From: Onchocerca volvulus
Taxonomy: Eukaryota > Nematoda > Chromadorea > Rhabditida > Onchocercidae
DNA length: 64,000 nucleotides
Assembly: GCA_000499405.2 (NCBI GenBank)
Contig: HG738137.1
Location: 19,244,603 to 19,308,602, forward strand
Direction of reading: 5' to 3'
The notes under the pieces were generated by a model that was not told where the DNA came from, did not search any database, and saw only the letters and a program-made list of their open reading frames with translations. Of this stretch, positions 49,637-64,000 are shown piece by piece (the stretch's first letter is position 1; the number at the start of each line of letters is the position of its first letter). Position numbers and translations under genes: made by a program.

Positions 49637-51392
49637 CGTCTGAGAGATTATTTAACTGTCATTTAAATTTCACCATACCAAAAAATAGGTTAAATCTATC
49701 AATCGACAAAGGAAAAAGATAAGTATTCGTAATTACTTGACACATAATTTATAGATATGTCTATAACTGATAATTGTGCCGTCAAATTGAAGTTGGTTTA
49801 TGAGTAACTGAAGAATGCACTTGATTTTCTAATTTCACTTGGAGGTTGCCATACCGTTTCAACTATTGAATTCATCGAAATCTTCAATTTTTTTCAATTA
49901 CCCATTTTCTCATCCCACTGTCATCCCAGTAAAACTTCTGCTTCCTCATTTCACATAACAAATTCATTACTTTTGATTTTCAATTTTTGAATTGGATTAC
50001 AGTTTCAGTATCAAACACAGAATTTGCAACAAATTTTAAGAAATTTACTGACATGAATTAAAAACAGAATCAAAAAATGATTAAGGATATATATGCATGC
50101 AAAATTGAGTCTTTTAACGACTTTCTGTTTCATTGACAATTTTTATGATAATTCAGATTCCACATTATGATCAACTTCTACTTGACCATTTGTCACAAAA
50201 TAAGGTTTCTGAAAATTATTAAATCATTAACAAAATGTAAAAAATACAGAATTCACAAAAAAATTTCAATCTTCACAGAAAAATTGTTTGTTATCCTTTT
50301 GAAAAATAAATATAAAGATTTGGATATCAAATTTACAGAAAATTTGAAACTTACAAGTACATTTGATAATTGTCTGTTATGTTCAATGATTCCGGAATAT
50401 AATAACGCGCTGTCACAAAATAACAATGAATATATTGATAATAAAAATAAAATTCGAAAATCAGCCATTCGATCGACGAGGATTTTTTTTAAATTTGAAA
50501 TATTTCCTGAAACTATGCTACCAAAGAGAAAATATTCAAATTAGATTTGGCAGTGCTTATTGCTGCATTTTGCATCATTTTTATTATGCAACCATGAAGT
50601 TTCGGGAAACAATTTCAAAAGTTAACGTTGAAATGAACATCCGGATGAGTAAACATTTGAAAAGTTAAAAGACATTGTTGATATCCGAAATGTAAAATGA
50701 GCTGCAATTAATCTTTTATGATTCACGAAGTCGTTTGAGTAATTTAAAGAAAATGTATAAGAAATTATATATCGTATAAATCAAATGATTGTACTTATTC
50801 ATATGAATAATAGCTTTTGAGAAATGTAGTGTGGAGAAGGCATAAATTGTTTGAAAATTCAATCTCTTTCCAGAGCTAACTGATTATTGATAACGAGAAG
50901 CCTCCGAAATAGATAAACAAAAGTTCCCTGTTCTTACAAAGCCTAATTCATTCAGATCAAATATCATGTAGCAAAATTGATTGTTTTCAGAAAGCTAGAC
51001 TTTTATCGATAAAATCTATTTTATAATCTGTTGAATAAACAGAACTAATTATTCCAAGAACACAATAGATATCGTTAGACAGATAATCATCATATTACAG
51101 CTTCTAATTTTATTGAGAAGAAAGTTTAGAAAGTTTTGCATTTAGAAACTTTACAGAAATTAAAAAACTTTCCTCATCATGCAGCATTACTAACTTGCAC
51201 TTCATTCAGTATGAAAAACTAGGCCTGTATAGACATAAAATGTACTGTAAGCTAAAAATTCCAATTTAAATTTTTATTTCAAAATAGAACATATAAAATT
51301 TTTCGGTAGTTTCCTAAAAAAATCAACATGTAACTTTACAGTAAGGAAAGAGAGACATTTTTTTTCTTTTTTTTTTTTCGAATAATTCAATC
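49637..51392. other. Intergenic
   Basis: AT-rich. A 125-codon plus frame at 50167-50544 exists but is dominated by Lys/Asn/Ile as expected from base composition and has no splice or homology support. Confidence 0.45.
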
Positions 51393-54300
51393 TCAGATGC
51401 ATTTACGGGAAGGTTGATACCAGTCACACCATTGAAATTGACTTGGCCAACCCGGGCGCATTGTGTGAAGTTTCTGAACACATATATCCATAGATCTGGA
51501 AACAGATTCCTTATGTTCTCAAATCAGAATCCATTTTTTTTTTTTTTTTAAAGAGAAGATAGTTTTCACCTAAATTTGACTCTCAAATTATCCATTTCAA
51601 AGCAAAGAAAATGAAATGCCTAGAAATGATGTCAGCCAAAAAAAAAAATGGCAACTCAAATTGAAAGTAGAAAGAAGAAATTCTTACGAATGGTACGGTC
51701 GACCAAAAAAATGACATCTCGGGCAAAGTGCAACAATTTGTTGAGATACAACTGTTTGATTCATGAGCGCTGTAATGTTTGCTGTAAGCACCTGAAATTT
51801 CCATTTGAATTTTATATTCTATTTAATATGGGAACAGATTAATCTCTTCAGATAATAAGTAAGCAATACTCGATGATTTCAAGGAAAAAAAGAAATTTCA
51901 TATCTGAAAGTTTGAATAGTTGCAAAAATATTTTCTATTTTTTGTAAGCAGTAGAATTCTTTTCGTTTACAGAATCACTGCAATGATTCAGTAGTACGGT
52001 AATTCTGTTATTTCAACAGTACAATATTTATTTTCATTGTTTTTAAAGTTTTAAACTATTTTGTCTTTCATATTTAATATGCGAATTATTCGAATACAAA
52101 TGGATAAAATGTTTTAGAAGATGAAAGAAAAAGTGTGCAACGAATATAAATAATCACGAAGTTCTTAATCTATATGCCGGAAGCAATTGAAACACATTTG
52201 ATTATTTCAGTTTGAAATGGACATTTGACAAGAATATCAATCTTGAATTTTCGAATAAAATGAACAAAATTGACATAACTTAACAAACGAATCGCTTGAA
52301 ACACCTTCGCTTTCTCGTACCGGAACACCCCGTAATCCTTCGCATTGTTTATAAGGCTTATTGGCTAAAGTATTGCATTTCACATTTTGATCGAAACATT
52401 TTGCCTAAAATTTGATAATTATGGGAAGTAAATTATTTAAGCCAAACGTTGATTAAAGAAAATTCTGTTTTTCTTTTTCGTCGTTGAGATTTGCGATGAC
52501 ATCTGCTGCTTCAGGTTTTGCAGAAATACAGTAAAATTTACTTTTGCGATTTTTGTTTCACGCATTACATATCATTTATTTTCTTTATACTCAATAAACA
52601 ATTTACTACATTGTCTATCTAAAAAATCTTTATTATTCTGCTTTTTTTTGTTGAAATAGAAGGAAATTCCTAACTATATCCAGAGGAAATTAAGAATCCG
52701 AAGATTTTTGAGCAAATAATCTAGATTTTAGAGGAAAAATGCTACAGGATTTACACGTACAAGTTCTTTGTCTATGATTCCAATCATTTTTTATCAGTTA
52801 ATCCAAAACTCTAAAATCTTGCTGGTGAATCATTTGTTTATGAAGTACTTCGAAAAGTCATTAATTCTCGAGTCTTAAAATATTTTCTGATTGAAAAAAT
52901 TCTGCTTTTTTTGAATCAATGTGCAGTGATTTTTTAGAAGTTTAATGACATTCTTATATGAACAAATAGGTTTTTTTTCTGTATATAGATGATTTGTATT
53001 GGAGATAACTACCAAAATTCAAGACATATGATTCTTGAAAAAAGTTTGGTAGGTTTGGCGAATTTTTTTTCTTTCGATCAGTTTGAAATGAGTCTGGAAT
53101 GTTGAACTGGAAGAATCGAAAAACCGGAGTCCTCCTTTATGCTATATTTTTACCATTGGAATGTTCGACCAAAAGAAACTTTATAATAATCAGCATAATG
53201 ATACAGAAGAGTTTTAAGACCGAAAATAATTATTATGTCTAGAGTTTTACTGTTTAAAAGAACTTTTGGCTTATATCTGTATAGAAACAATTAGATATAT
53301 TCATCTAGTTTTGTGAAACCAGGTACGATCGTGTCGGAGGAGAGGAGTTAAATTTGTTGTGTAGGATGGCAAGCCTAATTAGAAGAGCCTAATTGCTTTG
53401 GGATGTGATTTCAGGAAAATGACATGGATTTTAATTGAATTAGCAGTTAGATTAAAGAATTGCATTGGATCAGAAGTGTGAACTTTTCTTTGAAAATCTA
53501 CATTCAGTCATCTTCTGGCATTCATGCTAGTATTAACGAACTGATAATGATAGCAATTTGATAGATATTACTTCAGTTTTGCACATAAAAATCAGCTCGT
53601 TTGCATATGCATGCATTTGATCTTCAAGTTGAGACATTTGAAAATTATCATAAGTTTTTTGTGTTTAATTTAATGAATTTGAATTAAATTTATTACCCGA
53701 TGACTTAAATGAACGCATGTTAAATCATTACGGTTCATCGTTCTTACTGTTAGATGAACAAATGAAGCATTGCCACATTTATTACATTGTTCCTGAATAA
53801 TCAATTATATATGAAATCGAAAATTTTCTGCATTTATTTGAAATTTTTTTTAAAACAAATTTTTCATACAATCATTTTCTTATAAGTTTTACAGAGAAAA
53901 ATTTTTTTTTGTAAGGTGATGTGATGAGACCGGAAATAATTCTAAGCATATAAGGGATTCACAATATTTATAATAATTTTCATGTTCAAAACAACTCAAT
54001 AATTCTATCCTTAAGCATCAGATTTTGAAGATTCTGGAAGTTTCTTGTTGCATTTTCTTGCATACAATATCAAAAAAAAAAACTTGCAATATCAGGTTTT
54101 ACGTCAAAATCGTAGTCGCAGTGAAAGAAACTGATTCGATTCGCATATTGTGGAAGAAATGTGTTTTCTAGACGTATGAGATGCAATTCATTCTAGAAAA
54201 TAATTTCAATTGAAAGGACACTTTGACAGGAAATAAGTGGACAAGAATAGAAATGAAACAAAAAGTGATGAGAGAGATAACTGATCTTTCTGTAAATTTC

Positions 54301-54798
54301 TTTCTTGTGAAGCAACAATAAATTATGAATACTCAGAAATTAGAAAATGCGGTAAAGAAATTCTTTTGTATTTTCTCCAAAACTTCTCCGAGAAATTGAA
54401 ACGAACCACAGAGGAATTATAGAAATATAAAGCACCGAAAAGTGATAGGACAAGAAGTGTAACAATTGGAGACAGAATGCCTGTTACGTATAAACATTGT
54501 TTACGACGTAGCAAAAATCGTAACGAATGATAAAACCTGCGATCACGCCTGAAAAAAATGAGTACCATTCGTGTGGTACCATTTGCTACAACCTAGTAAT
54601 AACAGTAATGACAAATTTACTTATAAAGCAAAACGATAATTAGAACATTAGTGATTAAAATGAGCAATAAATTCGCCTAAATCAATAAATAGGAAGGATA
54701 AATCGACTAATGTCATTTGAGGAATTTAATTTAAATGAAAATTAATTTCTCAAATTCACACTTACATTTGATGCAGTGCAACTACCACACGCGGGAAT
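51393..54798 (-). CDS. Cysteine-rich two-helix membrane protein, unrecognised (5' end missing)
   Basis: Eight exons: 54798-54766, 54676-54621, 54548-54410, 54192-54103, 53792-53697, 52404-52285, 51791-51697, 51495-51393. Phases are consistent (0,2,0,0,0,0,2) and yield 243 residues plus an unseen N-terminus. Layout: short CGSC stretch; helix 1 (ANLLLILITNVLIIVLLYK); a basic loop (RDRRFYHSLRFLLRRK); helix 2 (LSPIVTLLVLSLFGALYFY); then a roughly 165-residue region with about 13 Cys in spaced pairs (EQCNKCGN, AKCFDQNVKC, ALCPRC, CDWYQPSRKC) and possible N-glycosylation sites (CGNASF, NITA, NQTV). The Cys-rich part is likely extracellular or lumenal and disulphide-bonded. No domain family fits. 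Acceptors TTTCAG/TTTTAG/TTCTAG are good throughout except the first. Confidence 0.6.
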
Positions 54799-56101
54799 CT
54801 TTCACAATAAAATATCCTTTAATGTGAATACCAACATAAGATACGCAATAAATTTTTTAAGGAATTTTTAAATATTCAATTCAATAAGTTTTCATTTTTT
54901 AGAAAGTAGCCAGTTTAACTGGTCTTTTTTGCTCAGTTCTTTGAAATTACAATTAACAGTGCATAATTTGGTCAGGAAAAAGTTTTTTTTTTTTTTTTTT
55001 TCTATCATTATTCACTGTCAAATGTTTTTGTTTACATCTCTCTTAATACAAGCTGATTTTAGCAACATTTGAAATGCAAGAAATAATTATTAAATGATAT
55101 CATTTCATGTGATTTATTCATTAATGCCATTTTCACTCAATGATTTATTTCATTTTATGTGATTTACTCAATGATTTGTTATCTTTTTGTTCTTCGATTT
55201 ATCGCTATATTTGATATTATTCTTATTATACAAAAGGATGACAATCTTCAATGCACATCTTAAGTTAGAGAATTTTCGTTTGGCAATACTAATTTAAAAA
55301 GCTGGAATTTCATTTCAAAAAATTCACTGGCCATTTGCTTTTATTCAATCGTCGTAAAATTACGTAAAATCATATGAGATTTCCGGTGGAATTGAAAATA
55401 GGGAATAAAAGCCTTCTAATCCAAAATTGAATATAAAATTTGAAATTGATATCATGTAATCACTTTATTAAAATTCAAGAAAATTATTTAAACTTCATAA
55501 TTTCAATTTTTCACATTCCTGCACATAACGAAGCATAATTAGAAAACCACGCACAGATTTTGATGGTGCAATTAGTAATCACAAATGAATAAAATTATAA
55601 GTAATCAATAGAAATGCGATATTGAGCACATCTTGTCTCGACAAATTGTTCGAACCTATGGATACGAGACAGTCGTAGCAATAAAAAAGGCACCCATATC
55701 TGCAATTTAATCAATTTATCAGTGACAGAATGAATGGTGCAATTTCATTTTAGATACTTGAATAATCGATCTTTCGACTTTTCGAACTGCCAATATTTTT
55801 CTTATAAGTATTTAAAGTATTTCTAATAATAACGCATTCTTTTTTGAATTTTCTCATTTATTTGAAATTTAAAGAGAATTTGAGGAAATTTCAATGCAAA
55901 TATAGCAAAAAGAATATTTTTTCTTCTAATCTTGAAGATTATTGTAAAATTTACTATCTGTTTTTCTATCATATCTTTTTACTACACTCGTTTAGTCAAA
56001 ATTGGAATTTATGAAAGAAAATGAAAATTAGAAAATATCAAGTAAAAAGTTACCAATCAAACAAAAAAAAGAATACAAAGAATAGAATAACAGAATTCAT
56101 T
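54799..56101. other. Intergenic or 5' part of the cysteine-rich gene
   Basis: Should hold the missing first exon(s) of the cysteine-rich membrane protein. One candidate block at about 55693-55636 (IWVPFLLLRLSRIH) does not match the required phase. AT-rich otherwise. Confidence 0.35.
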
Positions 56102-57978
56102 TCAATAATTTATGCTTTTAAAATAATCGGCAAGAGCTCCCGTTGTTTTGCTGCATTGCTCAGGTTGTACGCCACCTTCGTATATTGAGATTATCACTGC
56201 TGAAGAATGCAATCATGATAAGCTGATAAATAGATGAGATATGTCAAAACTTCCCATCATTCTATTTTCAATATATTTTTCACACAAGCAACGATGTGTA
56301 AAAAGCACGAGAAAATTTAATTCCAAAAGATTTAATTTAGCTAATTAGCAATTAATCAACAAAGACAGAAGGAAGATTGAAATGGTAACAATTATTGGCT
56401 ACGAAATGGATTTTATAAAGCGTTTTTGCATAATTTGCGGAATTGCTTCATTTCCGGCAATCTTTGCAAATTTTACGAATTATTTGTGTAATAATTCACA
56501 TTAAATTCGTACTACTTTTCAGTATGGCCGTAAAATTGAATATTTGATAAAATATATGCAAAGTAATTGTTTACCTTGTCCAGTTTTATAGATGAAAAAC
56601 CCGGTTGAACCTTTTTTACCAATAATTCGTTCATCATCGGCTTGCAGCACAAAATATTTCTCTCCTTCAAATTTCATACCCGTTCCCAATAAGCTATCCT
56701 TATTTTGGAATCCTTTCCCAGCTGCTGCAGCTTCTGCTGGCTCTAACTGAAACTTAAGCTTTTTAAAGTTTGTCAATTATTTATATCCCCATTTATTAAT
56801 ATTTTTCACTCTCGAAATATTCATTTAGCGATCATTTGTTTGTCTACTCTGTTACTGAATAATTAGATAGGCAACATTTGCTGAAATGAACAAACTACGA
56901 CAAAATCCTTCTCGATTTTATTTGTCTTCCTTTCTTGCATCTTTTTTCATCTTTCCTTTAAACAAATTTTATTTTTCAAGAAAAGTCTAGTTTAGACTAT
57001 ATTCATTGGTAATTAGTTCTAACGAAAACAATGATGTGTCTTCGGTGATGTTTCTTCTCCCAAGGATGGCATTTTTCATCAACAGATGCTGAAGTAAAAC
57101 AGTTCAAAAGCCATTTTTCTCAACCAAATTTCAATTTTCTTCTCTGTCCATCCGTTTGTTCTCGACTTTTTCTATGCTATTTTTTCAATGGATATTTACT
57201 AGATTACATCGTATCAGTAACAATTGCAAAAGCTTTTGCCAAGCTAACAGTAATGATTGATGTTTGAAACAAATGAATTCATCTTTTTAACGATTCTGAT
57301 TTGCAAATGCCTGATGATAATACTTATATAATGTGCAATGAAAAACAGTTTTATTGTCTTCTGCATTATCTTTTATGATGAAATGCAAGGAATCTTTTTT
57401 AAAAATCCTGACTTGAAAAGTTTCTTTTTATGGCGATTTAATTAAGAAGTTAAGCTTATTAAGCTACCTTTAAATATCCATGATTTAATAAAAAAATCAA
57501 GTAGCAATGAATGATTTTGATACTTTGAAATAATTGACTATGCTATGGAAAATAATGGAATTTTATAAGAATATTAGTAATCAAATATAAATGAGAAGTA
57601 AGATTTTAAATTTATAAGTAAGAAGTAAATAAGAGGAGTAAAAACTAGCAAGAAATATTTATAAAACTGATACAATATGTAGGACACGTTTTGTTTATCG
57701 AACATTTCAATCAAAGTATTTTTTCTTTTTCTTTTCTTTCAATTTTATTGTTGACTTGGAATAAGTTTGGAATTGCAACAAAGTAAAACTTGAAGAAACT
57801 AATAAATTTTGTTTTTTCTTTAGGAATATGTTTAAAAAAAGAAAAAAAATCATAAATTTAAATTCACCTTAAAGTTATCGGATTTCCCCCAAATTGATCC
57901 ATCAAAACCACAAATTGCAGCTTTAGAAACGTTGCCTGAACCGACCAAATTGTTATTAACCAAATCTGCCCAAGACAT
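56102..57978 (-). CDS. Profilin
   Basis: Exons 57978-57868, 56746-56575 and 56199-56102 (phases 0, 1) give 126 residues, the normal length. Start: MSWADLVNNNLVGSG..., with ICGFDGSIWG; middle: GKYF-type strand EKYFVLQADDERIIGKKGS followed by TGFFIYKTGQ; end: AVIISIYEGGVQPEQCSKT...ADYFKSINY. Profilin binds G-actin and poly-proline and feeds actin assembly in the cytoplasm. The N-terminal W and the C-terminal YF/Y aromatics used for poly-proline binding are present. Intron 1 is 1.1 kb. The gene stands alone on the strand, with its promoter in the region to the right. Confidence 0.96.
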
Positions 57979-60903
57979 CGTTTAGATTTGAAACAAAAGA
58001 TAGTATGAAGGCACAAAAATGCTGAGAAGAGAAGAAAATTGATGAACTGATCAGTGCAATCTATAGGAACGAGGTCACCTGGCTGCAAGCTGAAAAAAGA
58101 ATCAATTTGAAAAGACACAAACTTATTCTACGATTAAACGACAATCGATAAGAAACATTTCATAATATTGATAAATAATCATTTCATTCAACCTTGAATA
58201 CTTTAACACTCAAATTTTATTAATATAAATCAAAATCCGCCTACTTCTTCTAATTTGCCGACAACACTAACAAAACTTTGTTGCCAAGTGAATGATAAGA
58301 GAGAATATGAATTGCTAAAAGTTCTCAAGGTTGAGAGATTCTCGAGAGTGCAGTAGCCTTCCAGGCGTTAAGTCGTTCAGCTTATCCTTTGCGTCAGCTG
58401 GGAATTGTTTTACATTAAGTGAAGTTAATATCCCGAGAGTAGCTCTAAAACCATTCTCAATTATCCAGTTTTCATATATTTACTCAAGTACAAACTTCAT
58501 TCTCCTCACTGAAATTAGTTTATGAGCGAATTTTGAGGAGGGAACAGGGATGAAGGATTAGAGAAAGGATTAAAATTTGCAGGAAAGATGCAAACTGAAC
58601 ATGTATTTCATAAACTGAATGGCCAAAACCATTCATTTTGAATACATAATTGAATGAGAATTTAGTCACTTTTAGACTTATGTAATATATATGCTTCAAA
58701 ATACGAATATAAGCAGAAATTTTTCAAGTTCTAAAAGAAAAGCCAAAATTTAATCTTTTCTTTTCAAAGCACCTATTGGATTTACTTAAGAACATGTAAG
58801 AAAAAAATATCAATATGTTCAAAAATTTGAGTAAAATTTGAAAAATGCCACATTCTTCGAAATCATTTTAAAAAATATATATATAAATTTCAAACACAAA
58901 TTTTCTAGTACATGTACTAACGATTGACTATACATGGATGGGAATCGATTTTCTGACATTGCTTTCTAAGCCTAAGGAATCGGATTTGATGTTTTATTAT
59001 CGATGATATCATTCTTCTAAATTTATATAATTAAAAACAAAATATATTTTGTTTATCGGATAAAATGCACAAAATACATATTTTATTCAATGGTAACAGT
59101 TATTATAATACTTTTCAATCACAAACAGAAATTATCGTCTAATTCGAAACGTAATCTTTCACTTTTAAGTGTGCGCCGGAAGGCAGAATTCAATTGAACT
59201 TTTAATAAAATCTTAGTCATCTGTAAGATAAAAAAAAAAAGGTGTTAAAAGAAATGAGCAAGCTGCCTATTCGATGATAGAAGTCGATGAAATTTTTTTT
59301 CAATTACCCCCAAAATGGCTATTTTAAATTATTCAAATGAATCATCGAATATTTAATAGAGCAAGCGGAATAGTTCTCTCAAAATTCTTAAGCACTGGAA
59401 AATCCTGGAAAGAAAAAGTTCGAATGATGAAGTACCCCATCTTGTCGGCAAGAAATTGGGCTTGAAAGTGCATTTTGAAATGAAAGAAAAAGAAGAGAGA
59501 TTGAAAACATTATATCAATGCAATTGTAAGTCGCTTTTTTCGTGGTACTTTTCTCTCTATCAGAAATCGAAAGGCGGCAATTTTTTTTCCCAGAAATTCA
59601 TATCAAAATTTGAATTTTTGATTGATTAATTTGAAACTTAAGAGAATTGGGAAGTTTCTCTTTTACTATTTACGGTAAGATCTCAATTTTTATTTCAGAA
59701 TGCCTTCAATACATTCTTACGTTCAACGCTTCACAATTAATACATAAAAGGGATAAGTAAAAATTAAAGTCTTTCCGAATATATTCGAATACTCGAATAC
59801 TTGAATATACTACTCGAATATATAATGCTTTCTCGATATTTTGCCATTATCAAAATTATCCACCTTAATATCATTGAAAAACACAAGCAATTTCAAAACC
59901 TTTTATGCGAATATTTAATCTTATCAGTTGTGAGTAAATTTTCTAACACAATTACGAGATAAATATGAGAAGTTTGAAGATTAAGATAAGCTTATCAAAG
60001 GCATTTAATGTTGAATGATAATTGGTCGATCGATTTCCTCGTTCAGTTTAATGACTGTCTATCTTGGATTGAATGGAAAGGTGTGAGTAATCAAATTATA
60101 CTACTATCACTTATCTCAGCAGAGGTCATAGGTTAGACTGAAGTTAGCTATCGAAGAGAGAAATATTATGTCAGTGAAAATGAATTTCAATATTTCGCCT
60201 TACAGATACAAACATATACATATGCAATTAACTCAATGAAAGGAAGCAGCTAGTAGTTAGCAGCAAAGAAGTGAAATGAATGCTGCAGCAGCATAGCAGC
60301 GACTGCAGGTCGTTGAAGCGGCAGCAGCTGTTTCTCGAAATCGCTACCTCAAGTTTTCCTCCTCCTCCTCCTCCTTCTCCTCCTTTTCTTCTCCTGTAAC
60401 TTTTAGAGGGATTATGTTGAGAACGTTCGATTCCTCTTTCGTTGTTTAAGCCTTGCGGATCATCCACTTTATGTTAGAGATGAACAGATCAATCGGAACA
60501 CTCCGATGATCTCGAGCTACTGAGGGCAAGAGGTGAGGTGAGGTCAGCTCGAAACAACAACAACGACCCTTTCTTCCTGAACTTCACCAATTCCTTTTAG
60601 CAGTTGTTGTATGATTGTGTGAGTATTATGTCTATCCTCAAGTTTAAACCACCCAGCAGTATTGAATTGGCATCACAAAGTACTTAAATTCGTAATTAAA
60701 TTTTCTTCAATTAATAAAGTACTCTTCAAATTTGCAAACTAAATTTCAGTTTTAGGCAATCGATTGCATAAAATTACAGCATTAATTTCTTTTTAATCTG
60801 CTGAGAAAAAAAAAAACTTTCTGAAAAACTTGAATTTGGAATCAAAAACAAAATTTAGAAAATATTTCAAATAAATACTTGAAAAAATAGAAATATAAAA
60901 AGC
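57979..60903. other. Intergenic between profilin and the kinase gene
   Basis: Holds the profilin promoter and the 3' flank of the kinase gene. A short array of CGAATA/CGAATAC words lies at 59778-59823. A GC-richer part at 60240-60600 contains a CCT tract and GCAGCAGC-type runs; frames through it give poly-Gly or Cys/Ser peptides with no support. Confidence 0.45.
60358..60395. repeat. CCT/TCC tract
   Basis: cctcctcctcctcctccttc followed by further TCC-type repeats. Purine/pyrimidine-asymmetric; would give poly-Gly on the minus strand. Confidence 0.85.
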
Positions 60904-63969
<3,066 letters not shown>

Positions 63970-64000
63970 CTAAAGTAGCATCATTTGCATGGAAACTTCA

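Noticed and set aside
50167..50544. 125-codon plus-strand open frame starting with ATG
   Set aside because: Residue make-up (Lys, Asn, Ile, Phe) is what AT-rich DNA gives by chance; no domain, no splice context, and a bacterial-transfer origin cannot be supported from the sequence alone.
60228..60467. Minus-strand frame with poly-Gly and Cys runs
   Set aside because: Generated by the CCT tract; no start context or homology.

Overview
This window looks like nuclear DNA of a parasitic nematode, most likely a filarial-type worm. It is AT-rich, coding sequence is split into many short exons, and almost every acceptor reads TTTCAG or a close variant. Splice phases agree across most of the models built here. 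The genes recognised belong to typical nematode families: a TWK potassium channel, a patched-related (PTR) protein, an MBLAC1-type hydrolase, a TTBK-like kinase, profilin, sphingomyelin synthase and sterol O-acyltransferase. No search was possible, so family names rest on motifs and exon-by-exon agreement with known family layouts.

Layout, left to right. 1-155 holds what may be the last exon of an upstream gene. A sphingomyelin synthase core lies at 4470-6288 (+). At 7925-8712 there is a nuclear insertion of mitochondrial DNA (NUMT): nad6- and nad5-like pieces placed head to head. An RNF26-like RING ubiquitin ligase follows at 9330-10591 (+), then a weak minus-strand model (11887-13738). A complete two-pore K+ channel spans 14398-17912 (+) and is separated by one in-frame stop from further exons ending at 18787. 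A 15-exon PTR gene runs 28014-20136 (-), and an 11-exon SOAT/MBOAT gene runs 35642-32333 (-). 36525-37553 carries a diverged duplication of unknown coding-like sequence. Small uncharacterised plus-strand genes follow (38839-39355; 41467-42116; 43392-44610, the last with an SR-rich stretch and one membrane helix).

The right third is mostly minus strand: an MBLAC1-like hydrolase (45788-47084), an unknown 184-aa protein (47689-48654), a small secreted protein (49095-49636), a cysteine-rich two-helix membrane protein I cannot place (51393-54798), profilin (56102-57978), and a TTBK-like kinase running off the right edge (60904-63969).

Three genes act on membrane lipids or sterols (sphingomyelin synthase, PTR with a sterol-sensing-type domain, SOAT). 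This is suggestive, but the sequence does not show that they work together. The signals most worth a second look are the inverted NUMT, a triplicated splice donor in the K+ channel, the single stop between that channel and the next coding block, a GC-AG intron in the kinase, a non-GT donor candidate in the synthase, an 18-bp-arm palindrome inside 9-bp direct repeats, and the unplaced cysteine-rich membrane protein.
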